Under the pieces are notes generated by a model. That model did no database searches, was not told where the DNA came from, and worked only from the letters and a program-made list of their open reading frames with translations. A stretch of 64,000 nucleotides of DNA, from contig JABANP010000206.1 in NCBI GenBank assembly GCA_013115135.1, forward strand, positions 22,159 through 86,158, given 5' to 3'. The translations under genes were made by a program, and so were the position numbers. Source of the stretch: Perkinsus olseni. Its lineage: Eukaryota; Perkinsozoa; Perkinsida; Perkinsidae. Below, piece by piece: positions 10,766 to 21,989 of this stretch. Every line of letters begins with the position of its first letter. Positions within the stretch are counted from its first letter, which is position 1.

Positions 10766-11476
10766 CTAGTGGCCTATGTCCGAACAGAATCGAGCCCTCT
10801 TACCCTCGTGGTCAATGCCCTCGAGCCCGACCTCCAGCTTGAGGATGAGTACAGTATGACCATCCGATCTCACCGTCTCCTCAGCAAAGCAATCGAATAG
10901 ACCACTCATGCTCGACTGCTCGGTCACCTCCCAAGAACGGCCGGCTTCGTCGTAGCAGAGGAAGAACTGCATATTATTGGCCGCAAGCTCTGGCCAGACC
11001 TCCCTTATGTCATCTCGTATAGTGTCAAGAGAGAAGTCGATCACGTGATGTGACGAACTCACATAGCAGTGACGGCCAGACGTGACTTGGTAACGGTATA
11101 CTGGGGTCCACCTCATTATCTGACAAGTTTTATCTTCTACAACTTGGGCACTTTGTTGTCTCTTTGCTCCGTCCTCGGGGGGCATGTTAGGACCCTGCGG
11201 ACCGGGTACGATAGTCAGATCAAGTACGAAATAGGTAAGTCCGTCAGGCCCTTTGAGCTCACGAGCCACGGAAGCGAAGATGGGATGGATATTCCCGTGG
11301 CTAACGGTGCACGATCTCCCTTTGTCGTCATGACAAACTAGAGAGAAGTCGATGTTCTTGAGCGCGGGCCACTTGTCCCTCAGACGAACAGTCATCCATC
11401 CAAAGTTGAGCCGGTCTCCAGTATCGTCCATGTAGAACTCTGACCCATAGGCCACACGGTAACAGTGATGAATCAT
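10766..11476 (-). CDS. Protein with two tandem PB1-like domains, copy 2
   Basis: Single exon, 236 residues, starting MIHHCYRVAYGSEFY. Same two-half architecture as copy 1: first half YRVAYGSEFY ... WPALKNIDFSLVCHDDKGRSC ... YFVLDLTIV, a linker rich in Pro, Gln and Lys, second half YRYQVTSGRHCYVSS ... WPELAAN ... FDCFAEETVRSDGHTV ... LILKLEV. The second half is nearly identical to copy 1 in DNA, while first half and linker have diverged. The C-terminal tails of the copies (about 20 residues) differ. Function unknown; PB1-like fold inferred. It is flanked by alpha-galactosidase 1 upstream in coordinates and by copy 3 downstream. Confidence 0.72.
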   Translation of the reverse strand: MIHHCYRVAYGSEFYMDDTGDRLNFGWMTVRLRDKWPALKNIDFSLVCHDDKGRSCTVSHGNIHPIFASVARELKGPDGLTYFVLDLTIVPGPQGPNMPPEDGAKRQQSAQVVEDKTCQIMRWTPVYRYQVTSGRHCYVSSSHHVIDFSLDTIRDDIREVWPELAANNMQFFLCYDEAGRSWEVTEQSSMSGLFDCFAEETVRSDGHTVLILKLEVGLEGIDHEGKRARFCSDIGH

Positions 11477-12558
11477 TAGGGTGGGAATCTGATTCTAGAA
11501 TAACAAGGAGAGTCAGCGCCCCTCGAGCAGAATACATGTGTCAATACACCATGCATCGACGTATGAAGGAGTACTTCAATCAGTCGATCATGAAGGAACG
11601 AATATTATAAACCATCTGAGGGGTGATAATTACACCCTTGAGATACTACGAGACAAACGGTAGTTCTCCACACAATATGTAGGGCACTGTTATTATAACT
11701 ACTAATATTGGTCTGTGAAAACGTCGAAGTCAACCTTCTGAGTAAATAACACGAGACAAATCCTGTTCATGGATAATGCGGTAGCTGATGCTGATAATTG
11801 GCACTGACCATAATTCTCACTCCCTGGCCAGCACTCCTAAGGGAACTTATGGCACTTTCGAAAGAAACTATCCATATACATCGTGCTGTACATGGTACAA
11901 TTGCCACGTCTCTCAGCATAAAGGGCGCCGCCGCCGGCTGTGACGCCAATGATACACAATAGTGGTCTCCAAGAACTCTTCCAGACACCAGCTGTTCGGG
12001 TTTTCGATGCTACCTCAAAGCACCATCATCATCGTCATGATCCACCACCACTGCTGCTGTAGATGCTGGATATATCAAGGACCATGCTCATGCCAACGAT
12101 ACATCTGAACAGGACGACCATGGATCCCACAGGAAGCACCTCACCGCCCGGGCAGTGACACCTATTCACTCCTTCGCATTCTCTTGGTTTGTTGCTGGCA
12201 AGGTCCACGAGGCCCTGTCGGATCCGAGGGCGGTGGTATCAAAGGACGGTACCAGGAATCGTGGCTGCTACAATCTATCTCACTGGCGTCAGATGATGCA
12301 GCGATTGAAGATACGAGATCGTCTTCTCTTGGGGAGGTCCGGTACGCAGCTGTCGTTGCCTTCGTAGCTTCTGAGGTCGTATACACGTATGATCGTAGTC
12401 ATTCTCGGTCAAACGAGACGGTAGTTGGGGCGAGAGAGGGGACGCTACTGTAGCACGCCCACAGAAAATTCAGAAAAGAGCCACGTTCGGAAATTGATAT
12501 TCAAGCCATCACAGCAATAACGAATCCGCGGTATACATAACTCGCTGAAGGTCATGAG
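11477..12558. other. Intergenic, nothing firmly recognised
   Basis: About 1.1 kb. A CACCATCATCATCGTCATGA tract near 12020 encodes a His run on the plus strand. The short frame after it (to about 12450) has no partner exon or domain I can support. Confidence 0.4.
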
Positions 12559-13269
12559 TTATCCAGTCCATCCCGTCCTACTCTTGCTAGTGTTGTTGAG
12601 TTTGTGTACGACTTCCAGCTTGAGGATGAGTACAGTACGGCCATCGGATCGCACCGTCTCCTCAGCGAAACAATCGAACAGACCAGCCATGCTTGCCTCC
12701 TTAATCTTCCGAGATTTCCCAGCTTTATCGTAGCAGACAAGATGAATCCCATCCCCAGCGAGCCCCGGCCATACTCCGATGATATCTTTGCGTACTGTGT
12801 GGAGGGAAAAGTCGATCGTATCATGAGAGGAGCTCACAAAGCATTCCCCATTTAACGTGACTTGGTAGCGGTATCGCGTGGACTGTGCTACGGCCTCCTG
12901 GGGGCCTTTCAACTGCGCAGCCCTTCCTGATATCTCCGGCTCAGTTTCTGCGGAGCAGCGGCTTGGACTCGTATCGTTTGGTCCGGCTACGATGGTGAGG
13001 TCTAGCAGGTAGTAAGTAACCCCGAGAGGCCCCTGGAACTGCCGACCAGCAAAGGCGAACAGGGGATGGGCATCTGTGGTCTCCGTAATATTGCACGACT
13101 TCCCTGCTTCGTCATAGAATGCCAGAGAGAAGTCGGTACTTTTGAGTGCCGACCAAGTTTTTTCGACGTGACAAGCCACCGCCTCGAAGGGGGGCACGTA
13201 CGTTCGATGAACTATGGTGAACTCTGACCCGTAGACGACTCGATAACCATAGCGAGGTGCTAGGGCCAT
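12559..13269 (-). CDS. Protein with two tandem PB1-like domains, copy 3
   Basis: Single exon, about 236 residues when started at the Met aligned with the sister genes (MALAPRYGYRVVYGSEF); an in-frame Met ten residues earlier (13299) also exists. It is the most divergent copy. The first half keeps TWSALKSTDFSLAFYDEAGK and LLDLTIVAG, the second half YRYQVTLNGECFVSS, then FHLVCYDKAGKS-like and GLFDCFAEETVRSDGRTV. The acidic turn in the second half is weakened (DKAGKSRK). C-terminus HKLNNTSKSRTGWTG. No signal peptide. Its 3' flank is unlike those of copies 1 and 2, so it is an older duplicate. Confidence 0.7.
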   Translation of the reverse strand: MALAPRYGYRVVYGSEFTIVHRTYVPPFEAVACHVEKTWSALKSTDFSLAFYDEAGKSCNITETTDAHPLFAFAGRQFQGPLGVTYYLLDLTIVAGPNDTSPSRCSAETEPEISGRAAQLKGPQEAVAQSTRYRYQVTLNGECFVSSSHDTIDFSLHTVRKDIIGVWPGLAGDGIHLVCYDKAGKSRKIKEASMAGLFDCFAEETVRSDGRTVLILKLEVVHKLNNTSKSRTGWTG

Positions 13270-13703
13270 GATACTCAACAACGGAGAAACTGCCTTCAAC
13301 CTCTTCTGCTCTTAGTGCGCCAGTAGTATTCCTCCATCAGTTCGATAAAGCACGATGTATTGCTCACATTCACTCGGCAACCAAGCACAACGGAGAGATT
13401 GAAAGTACTGAGCTGCTGTTTAAAAACTTCCAACTTCTATTTTTTAGCGTTTTCGACTCCGTGAGATCCCCCTTCTCTCTGGACGTCGCCGCACGTGTTT
13501 CCAGGAGTGGTTTTTTGGTGTGCTCCAATGGAGCAGCTCCGTAGTTCCATGTGGATTGTCTTTCCCTTCGACCAGTATTGTTGCAAATGACCCGCTGTAA
13601 GTAACACGAAATCAATTTGAGAATTGAACCCAGTGAATTGAAGCAGACGAACGGAACACGTGTACCTGTACGGCCGAAACGTTGTTGATAAGTGTAGCTG
13701 TTG
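13270..13703. other. Intergenic, nothing recognised
   Basis: About 430 bp, somewhat T-rich near 13430-13460. No gene, RNA or repeat identified. Confidence 0.45.
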
Positions 13704-15176
13704 TCACATCAAAACTGTTAGATGCAACACCCGAGAATAGAAGTTTAACTCCATGGCCTTCCGGGTGATGACGAAGTGAACAGAGAAGCTCCCGGAAAGA
13801 CTAACATCTCGGCCAGGACTTTGTTCGCGCGCGCACTTCCTAACAAGTGTCGCCGATCCGCCCTGTTGGGATGCTCTCGTACGTAGCCCTTCCACCGTCC
13901 ACAGGTGGTAGCGCTGATACGGCCTCTGAGCATCGATCATTGCCGGCTGCTGTCGCAGGTGGTATCTGATGGGGTTCTGAGGAGAGTCGAAGTATTTGCT
14001 GCTGCCATCAGGGAAACAACGGCGACGAGGCGGCAACACCAGTAAGTTTAAGGTTATAAGATGGATGCTGTCGCCTGACATCCATTCGCTGTCCACAATT
14101 TCGACTATCTTTCGTCAGCACCAGCAGGCCTCCCGTGGTTCTACTGAGCGATATCACGGCCTAGGTGTCGGCCCTCAACACCCCCCATCACCACGGCTCC
14201 TCGAGATTTAAAGGCACGCTAGAGGCCCTCAAGAGCTAAACAGAATCCACTTGGATTCTTCCACTGGAACTTCTCTTCGTCCTCTCTCAACTGCTTTGGA
14301 GAGCAGCCCATCTAACGAGAGACTTACTAGTGCCCTCGTCATTGGAAAGCACAGGAATAGTTGATCGCTTTCCCTTCTACTTCTATTGGAATCTGAGAGA
14401 GCCGCTCGCTCAGCGCTTCGTCTAGTAACGAGAACCTCTAATAATGCTTCCGATGTATATCGTTGGTTACGGCGACGCAGTTTCGCCCGAGTGTTGTTCT
14501 CAACTCCGCAGCTGAGCTACCAGCTGCTTCCGCTGGGGTAGAGTGGGCCAACCAGTTTCACGAGTACACATGGCGAATCCAGTGGACAGTATTCGTCCAC
14601 ATTGGTCTTCAATCAGAGGCCAGTCGTCACGCTGGTCAGACAACACAAGAATGGCATCTCGAATCGAGCTGTCGACTAGGCGTCAATGGAACCCCGTAAA
14701 ACAAGTAATCTGCGAGGGCGATTTTTCTATGACCGGTGATACGCGTTCGAAAGTTATTGTGAACTACGCGGTCCTCGTGCGGATCGGAGAGAACTGTTCG
14801 TCCAACCAGTATGGAGAGATGGCGGAGTTTAGGAGGTGTGGACAAGCTAGTCCGCAGTCGGTCGCCATGACCCCTACTGTCTCGGACTGCTGTCCCGCAG
14901 TCGATGGTGATGATGAGATCAGCAGCGGCGTCAAGTAATGAGAACCTGTTGCAGATTGGTTGGCTGCTGCGCTGACATGACGTAGTTCAACTTATGCAAG
15001 GGTCCCGTCACCTTAATTGTCTCCTCTTCAACACGACAATGGCACGGAGCAAAAAACTGGTTCGTGTGCGGCTGATTTGCGAAAGCAACGTGGATGCCCG
15101 CAAAGGAAAAGGCGGAAGCCACCATCAGGCTTAAGCACGACAACAAAACAGAGTAGAGGCAACAATGCCAAAACAC
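13704..15176 (-). CDS. Putative secreted protein of unknown family, copy 1 (exon borders uncertain)
   Basis: The first exon (15176 down to about 14950) starts MFWHCCLYSVLLSC and has a clear signal peptide, followed by a Cys-containing segment (CHCRVEEETIKVTG). A GT-AG intron leads to a second likely exon (about 14885-14770) with CPHLLNSAISPYWLDEQF. A third stretch near 14690-14590 contains LDSRDAILVL and DDWPLIED, which matches LDSRDAF and GDWPRIED in the gene at 27240-28292. Farther 3' a segment at 13704-13830 (GRDVSLSGSFSVHFVITRKAM) resembles the C-terminus of alpha-galactosidase 1. I cannot join all pieces in one frame, so it may be one gene with a lineage-specific extracellular domain or a decayed gene plus an alpha-galactosidase tail relic. 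No known domain recognised. Confidence 0.4.
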
Positions 15177-15391
15177 TGCCTGGACCAGAAAGGAGTCCCA
15201 ATGGGCTCGGATATATGGTAGGGCGTTGAAAAGACCGCCCCTCCATCATCGTGGGCTTCGTAGCGGATCGCAACAAACTCGATGATAGCTGAGTCGATTT
15301 GAATGATAGGCCGCAAATGCAGCCAATGCGGAATATGTATACCATCACACGAGTTGTGTTGAAGAAGCGCCACTACAGAGTTGAGGACGAC

Positions 15392-17575
15392 CTAAAACTG
15401 GTCGTCATGATTGGATAGTCGTCGAGCGACATCCTTAGAAATCTTGATGAAGTGCACCGAGGACGTATCGACCTCAGCGGAGTACTCCCCCTTGAATCGC
15501 CCGACGTCTCGTTTGTCGAGCATATCCCTCACCCTGAACCTGACGAAGAAAGATCATCTCTCAGAGATATGAAGGCATGCTGTATATTTAGACCGATCCC
15601 TCCGAGGAGAGAATCTCCCGAATCACGAAATTCCCGGACAATGCCAGACATTCTCTTTGGAGTCTCGCTGCGGTAACTGGATAGCTGCCCGCTGTTGGCA
15701 ATGGTTAGCATTCCCCTATACCCCATCAGCAACCCCACTATGGGGTACGCGGACAAGATAAACATGTATGGTACCGCACAGGGGACGTACATTCTCCGGT
15801 GGTGCAGCATCCGGGAAAAGCAGGGATGGGTTCTGCCTCGGCTGAAGATGTGCTCACCTGGTTCCTGCCTCCCATCCCGGTATATGTTGAGCTGGGCGCA
15901 GTACTACGGCTCTTGGGAGGAAAATAGAATTCGTATTCTGTAGCAGAACCGCCCAGGTATCCCCCAAAGTGCAGGTGCCGGTGAGTTCTTTTATCCATAT
16001 CCTCAATCCATTCTCCGACCATGCTACGTAGCCCTGAGGTCAAAAGCAAAGGTAAAGCCAACACTGCCGATAGTTTCATCCATCGCGGCGTAAAAGCGAA
16101 GTTGCGGGAATATTGTATGACGAGGCCATCTCATCTTCCCCACCTGTTTCCCGAGAGGATCTTGATTGACCGCGATGAGCTCCTTATTCTGGAGGATCTC
16201 TCTCGCCCAGGGGGGCATCGCTCGGAGGTCCGCTGTCATGTACCTACAGCGCTAAAGATACCAATACATTGAGGGCATCGATTACAGCCACAACAACGCT
16301 GCTACGACGCCTATCTTACAGAGGGGCGGCTAGGATGGCCCACAGGGAGAACTGTGACTGCTGCTCGGACAGGCTCAGACCGTTGTTGCCGACCAGGATC
16401 CTGAAGGGAAGGCGAGGCTTATGGCGGAGGTACTGGTAGGAGCAGCACGAGCGATGCATCGGAGGAGTCCGGTAACTCACATATCGGGGTCGTTCCAGTG
16501 GCCTGGACCAGCTGCTCTGACCTGAATGTGATACACAGGGAATATTCTACTGCTGCAGGGGGGGGCGGTATAATAGAGAGACTCACCAGAACGTTGGTTG
16601 GACTGTTCCGAGCCCAGAAGTCGGTGATACTCAGAACTACTGCCCAACTGTCGTAGATGTCGCCGTAGTTACGCCAGAGGTTGCAAGTCGGGGCAATCTC
16701 TTTCACGAGCACGTCGTCGTTCTCAGCATGGTCTGGCAGGTATGCCGGCCAACTACAGAAGAAGTTGCATCAAACTCCAAAATCCCGGCTCCAGGATCTA
16801 GCAGATGGGAGAACCCCATTGGGGTTCCAGGATTCACCTGCACGAGTAGAGTATCGGCCTATTCGTTGCGTTGAGGATCCTCCCGAGCTCAGGATATAAC
16901 TTTCCGTAGGCCTGCCATCATGGTCACTATGGTATACAGAGATGCAATCCCCACTCACAGTCGGGTCGGCGTAGCATCCATCAACCTTCAAGGAGTCGAT
17001 CCCCCACTCAGCGAAGGTGTTGATGTCCTGTTCGAAGTGCCCCTCCAGGCCTGGATATCCACCGCATGTATACGTACCGATATCCTGAAGGCACCGTGCT
17101 ACACCGACTGGGCCGACTGGGGGTGTTTCACCGCGTAAAGTCCCAACTTGAGCCCTCGACGGTGCATGTAGTCTGCCAGCCATTTGATGCCGTGGGGGAA
17201 TCGTTGTGGATCGGGGAGGATCTCGCCGGTCTTCTCGTCTCTCTCCTTCGTTGACCAGCAATCGTCGATATTAACGTTTTCATAGCCGAGATGTCTGAAC
17301 AGTCTCATCATAGATGGTAAGACCACTAGGAATCTTCCCTACTTGTATCCTTCACGGATGAGTACATCAGCCATATCGGTGTATAACCTCTCGCTGATAC
17401 AGGTATCGGGATGAGCCACACAATCAGTCTCACAGCCGAACCTCTCCCACGACAACCATCCCATAGGAGGTGTCAACGCCAAACCGTTATCAAGCCCACA
17501 CACAGAGTAGGGCATGCCGGTAAGGATGACCAATGATATCAGAGTCAGAAGGAGTCGACGCATGAGTGGTAACAA
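15392..17575 (-). CDS. Secreted alpha-galactosidase (GH27), copy 2
   Basis: Same ten-exon plan as copy 1 and about the same length. The start is [16 protein letters not shown], a signal peptide ending before [13 protein letters not shown]. Both catalytic acids are present, in KVDGCYAD and in [11 protein letters not shown]. The metal-free TIM-barrel blocks [10 protein letters not shown] and [14 protein letters not shown] are unchanged from copy 1. The C-terminal exon ([18 protein letters not shown], stop at 15392-15394) is clearly more divergent. Introns 2 and 7 are identical or nearly identical to copy 1, whereas intron 1, exon 4 to 5 spacing and the last intron (about 318 nt) are not, giving a patchwork of identical and diverged blocks. 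An alternative start four codons downstream is possible. Intact by inspection. Confidence 0.92.
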
Positions 17576-18129
17576 AAGAATGAGATACGACTAATCAGCG
17601 GTTTACTGCTTCTGCTCTCCTTCCCTATGGTTGCGACCTCCTGTGCATCATCAGACAGCCCCACCTCGAGTGAGACGTTGAGGCAGATAAAAGCCACAAC
17701 GGATAGGGGTTATTAGGGAAGTGAGCCTCATATTATGAGTAGGTATGATAGCACTCGAACACAAAGATGTTCAATCAACATACGAACTGCCAGGCACGTA
17801 TGGCTGCCTTTACCGGACAACTCCGATGCTGCAAGAATCCAATCTCGATAGCCTTTCCACGGGATTGAACAGAACCATATACCCATTCACAGCGTCGAGT
17901 GAGTAGTGACAAGTCCTAGCCGCTGATTGGCGGACCGTTATCTACTGCCAGTCTAACACTCTAGATGGGGATCGAGCCTTCAACACAACGAGGCGGCAAT
18001 GAACTCGACAGACCCGTGGGTTCTGATCGAAATCATCTGTATCATCATCTCATGCGAACATCGCTCCAAGTAGAGAGCACGAAATGGCGGATAGAAAACG
18101 GCCGCTGAAGAAGAGGACTGGAGACGGAC
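17576..18129. other. Intergenic, nothing recognised
   Basis: About 550 bp between the IFT46 3' end and the alpha-galactosidase 2 start. No reading frame, repeat or RNA gene supported. Confidence 0.45.
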
Positions 18130-20661
18130 CTACCGGAGGGAGGTAAGCTCGCTGTTGAACATCAGAGTATAACACTCACCAAGCGGGAGCACATTCAGCC
18201 GATCATGATACTCGCGCGGCCTTCCTTCGTTTCCCCACTGGGAACGTCGTCCACCCCATCGGAAGGGGGAGTTGCGAAGTGGGGATTGGAGGTAAAATCT
18301 GACGCACCCCACGAGATACCGGGCTGGGGCACAGCGGAGCCAGTGTGGCTGTTCATGGGCTGAGGACATAGCCCCTTCAACTACACTGAAACCGAAGTTT
18401 TGTGCTTCCACTTGGGTAGAGCAATTAAGGAAGCGAATCAACGAAGAGGGAGTTTGACTCATCACAGGGAAGGCGGCAGTGTACCCACCGAGATAGAGCG
18501 AAAAGAGCATGTGGAGGGCCTCGATGATACTTGCCGTACTGTTGTCGTGAACGGGGATGTCCAGCATAGCGCAAATAATCCTGAAGTTGAAGCAAGCAAG
18601 ATACCAACAAAGTCAATGCTCATGAATCGTCGAACAGTGGTGGCGATCTTCTGAGAATGGCAGGGTTTTTACCGAATATACGTGACTAGGTCCACATCCA
18701 AATCCGGGCTTGGGTCAGGTAGAGCAGCTGTCGAAGAAAGATACTCCTCCATTTCTGGTGGCCATGCCTGAGCTTGGGGACCTATCCTATAAGGTTGGTT
18801 GCGCGGAAGATACCTGCATGAGCCGATCGATAGACGGCATCTTGTGGGAGTAGTTCATGACTGATGAGGTCGTAGCCCCTTCTTCATGTAACTCCTCGAT
18901 CTGGGATACCCAATTGTCAACCTAGGCAATGGCAGGTCATAAAGATACGCCTTCTCGTGATTATCATCCTGAGGTCATCACCTCCCTCTGGTTGATAGTC
19001 TCGGGGTAAGGAACCCTGCGAACCCTCAGCGAATCAACCTTCCCGCACTGGGTCACCGATCGGAGTTTCTAAGGCATCTGCGGCTGGTCAGCAGGTCCCG
19101 TGATACGGGTGAGCTCACCAGCTGCACCACTGCAGGGTCGCTCTGACTCAAACTAGGTTCATCGAGCTCCACCAGACCCAGTCCATTCAGCTGAATCGAC
19201 GCCGTAAGTGGCCTCCATGATACTCTCATACCTTGGACATCACATCCGTCACTCCCACACCGGTATCAGGGCCCTCCCCCCTCGAACCCCCTCTGAGCCC
19301 TACACTTGGCGGGGGTATCTTCAGAGCTGCATCGACCTGCTCTAGGGCTCACACACTCGAAGCTGGTCAACTTAGGTGGCATGGTACCTCCCCAACGGCC
19401 GGTATGAGGTCGGGTATGAAGGGTTTGAGGCGTGTCTCCAGCTCAACAGTGTGAGGGTTGTAACGTCCGATGTACCCGAAGAGATCTTTAATCTCATCCG
19501 ATACGTTGAGATTGGCGAAGTCCTCGGCACGATACCTGATGCGGCAGTGCGAAGGAGGCCCTCGAAGGGAGCATGGCCCACCCTCGAGTGGTAGGAGGGT
19601 CCACGCTGCCCCTGACCAGCTTATGCGTCATTGAAGGCTGTGGCTTGACCCCCGCACCCGGAGGCGAATCGCCAGCTGACGATGACGAGGACCTGAGTCG
19701 AACCCCTGCGTTCTCCACTGTCCTCAGCCTGATCCCGATACGAGCCACGTTGGATCGGGATGAGGGCATATCCTGGCGAAGCAACACTACCCAGAAGACG
19801 ATGAGGATGCCGAGGACGAGGAGCTCTCCGCACTCCTTTGGTCATGCTCCACTTTCTGTACACTGGGCACCGGTACTTTTCTAGATTGGTCGGCCTCAGG
19901 TATGACACTTCCTGCCGATGGCGCAGCAGCCTGAGATGCAGTATCCAAGTTTCGATAATCTCGCCTCCACCCAGTTGCTAACGGAACCGCAACAGATTTC
20001 CAAAGAAGGAATTACAGCCTAGGATAGGATGTTCGAAGCAGACGCGCCCTACGGAACAATAGCAGCGGGATAACCCAAGCCCATTCGACTGCTCCCGTAA
20101 GGGACTCTGCAATCTTCTCTGGAGGGCAAGGCGACACCCCCAGCCGGTAATGAAAAATCGACTTCAATGATATTTTTTTGGGCACCCACTACCAGCCACG
20201 AGTGAGCTACGGAGGAAACCCAAAAATTCCGCGTCTGGCTAAGTGAACGCCCACCTGAGCAGTTTCTCTTGAGGGCGGAGAACCCGTAGTGAAATTCCTC
20301 GATTCGAGAACGGCAACTTCAGTAGAGGAGCCCAGAGGACCGGTAATCTCATCAGGGGAAAATTTTGGAGAGACATCACGTGCTTCATCGCTGCCACGAC
20401 TACTGCGAGGAGTAGATACACTGTCTTCGCCGCTCTCTGAGATACACCTCTGTCATCCCTATGGCGACTGTGACTCCCACCGTAGTGGCTGGCGTGGGGC
20501 TCCTTATCCTGAGGACTGCCCTGAACCTCCACATCAGAGTTGATCTCCTCTTCTTCTTCTTCATCGTCTATCGGGTGGTCGCCCTGCAGCACGTCGAAGA
20601 CCTCATCATAGGGTCTGTTGTCGATAACCCTTCTGCTGTTACTCGTTGTGAACTCTGACAC
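18130..20661 (-). CDS. IFT46: IFT46, intraflagellar transport protein
   Basis: Core subunit of the IFT-B complex that moves cargo along flagella. Exon 1 (20481-20661) has the acidic N-terminus with NRPYDEVFDVLQ and a Glu run, as in IFT46. After a 44-nt intron, exon 2 (20255-20436) is Ser-rich. The conserved domain then follows: NVSDEIKDLFGYIGRYNPHT and LKPFIPDLIPAVG (about 19530-19385), ALKIPPPS, LVELDEPSLSQSDPAVVQL (about 19170-19105), NYSHKMPSIDRLMQ, AWPPEMEEYL, and IICAMLDIPV ... LHMLFSLYL (about 18605-18480). These match the IFT46 order closely. The exons between 20254 and 19560 are only partly resolved. The C-terminus is uncertain: unspliced, the frame runs to 18130, while a 31-nt intron would end it near 18438, closer to family length. 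Confidence 0.9.
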
Positions 20662-21726
20662 AGTCCATGTATACTTATTATGGCACTGATCAGTGTAATC
20701 TTATTATGCTTATAGCGCAGTCCTTTATCGAATTGATAGGCAATTGAAACGAGGATTAACCCCCCTCCCCCCCTTCGCGATCAGAGGACGGCAGAAGTGT
20801 TCAAGAGGAAAACTCACTCGATGAGAACTCGCTCTCACTCTCCTCTGATTGTGGTTCTTCAAAGTACCCCGTAGCAGCCATCGAGTGACAGTAAAGCGCC
20901 TGGTGAATAACAACCGCCTTAGACGAATACCCCAACAGCACGAAGACAACCTCCGCCCTCATTGACCGACTCTCACTCGACAATGCCCGGATCTATTCGA
21001 CGATAATGTCATGAAATTGCAATATAGCGCTTCCGAGACAATCCGTATGGCGAGAACTCTTCAAGTCAAACTGGAGGCACCTCTTCCATCACCGTGGATG
21101 TCACCGATGACTTGTTCTCGATCAGTTAGACCACGATCTTACGAGGGAGAAGCAGTACAGTAGCGTGATTGCGGAGGTTCTGGAAACTTTGATGAGCAGG
21201 ACTGACTCCGAGCCTGGCGGGCAGTACAGCGGCACTTCCCCGCACTGTAGGGATGCTCTTGGGGGCGAAACAAGCCGCGCATGGCACGGAGTTACCGGGC
21301 TCCCAACAGTGTGTGTGAGTATATAGTCTAACGCCGGTCCCGGCTTAGACTCCTCACAGTTTTATGACAACGATCAACGAACCATTCACATACTGGACAT
21401 CCGAAATACCTTGGCCCAACCCGGCAAACCGCTCAGCCTCGCGGCGGGCAGACACCACCGCTCGAGGCATTCGAGCGAGCGGCGAGCGCCATATCATGTG
21501 GAGGCCTCCCGTCACGTCTAACGACAGTCTACGGTTCCTCAGTTGTCGAACTATCGTGAACCGGTTTAATAGGACAGAACCATAAGGGACGCTACCAAGG
21601 CTGGAGTACAAACAGACAAGCTCGTACACGAAGTAAGTGAAGACTGGTTTATCTAACCGACCTTGTCCGCAATAGTTGGAGTCGGCAATTCTCTGATCAC
21701 CTAGATACCTCTTCTTGCTGTAACCT
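20662..21726. other. Intergenic with a decayed copy of an alpha-galactosidase 3' flank
   Basis: Roughly 21120-21320 resembles 22820-23060, the 3' flank of the alpha-galactosidase pseudogene, sharing CCACGATC-T-CGAGGGA and TACCGGGCT-CC words in the same order. The rest holds nothing I recognise. A 555-nt open frame on the minus strand (21354-21908) shows no domain. Confidence 0.4.
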
Positions 21727-21989
21727 ATGACGAACCTGACAACCCGAAGTTGATTATCCCCACTGGGTATTCCAACGTAATTACCGAGTTCGGTGCTGAC
21801 CCCCAAGGGGACGGCACGGTTTACAGCCCTGATGGCAGACTTTATTATTTCTACTCTCAAACTCGGGCCATCGGGAAAGTTAGGTTGGCGAAGAAATACG
21901 ATCTTCACGGTGTAGCAGTGGGTTTCGGTAGGGCAACTGACTCAGACTTGATGTTTTGGTCGAGTTTGCTTGGCTCAGACGGCCGTTGA
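21727..21989 (+). CDS. Possible C-terminal fragment of a GH18-like glycosidase
   Basis: The frame ending at 21989 contains GRLYYFYSQTRAIGKVRLAK followed by KYDLHGVAVGFGR and SDLMFW. This resembles the last barrel strands of family 18 glycosidases, where a tyrosine-containing strand is followed by a helix that shifts residues (KVRLAK) and a GVAVW-type strand. No catalytic DxxDxDxE motif is visible upstream on this strand, so it is either the end of a gene whose other exons I could not find or a fragment. The opposite strand is also open here. The assignment is tentative. Confidence 0.28.

Noticed and set aside
14543..14938. 131-codon plus-strand frame
   Set aside because: Antisense to the putative secreted-protein exons; composition unlike the coding neighbours.
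18130..18567. ABC-transporter membrane segment (LHMLFSLYL)
   Set aside because: Neighbouring exons MPSIDRLMQ, PPEMEEYL and LKPFIPDLIPAVG identify the gene as IFT46.
21354..21908. 184-codon minus-strand frame
   Set aside because: No domain, no signal peptide, and the opposite strand at 21750-21989 looks more protein-like; length alone is not convincing in ~50% GC DNA.
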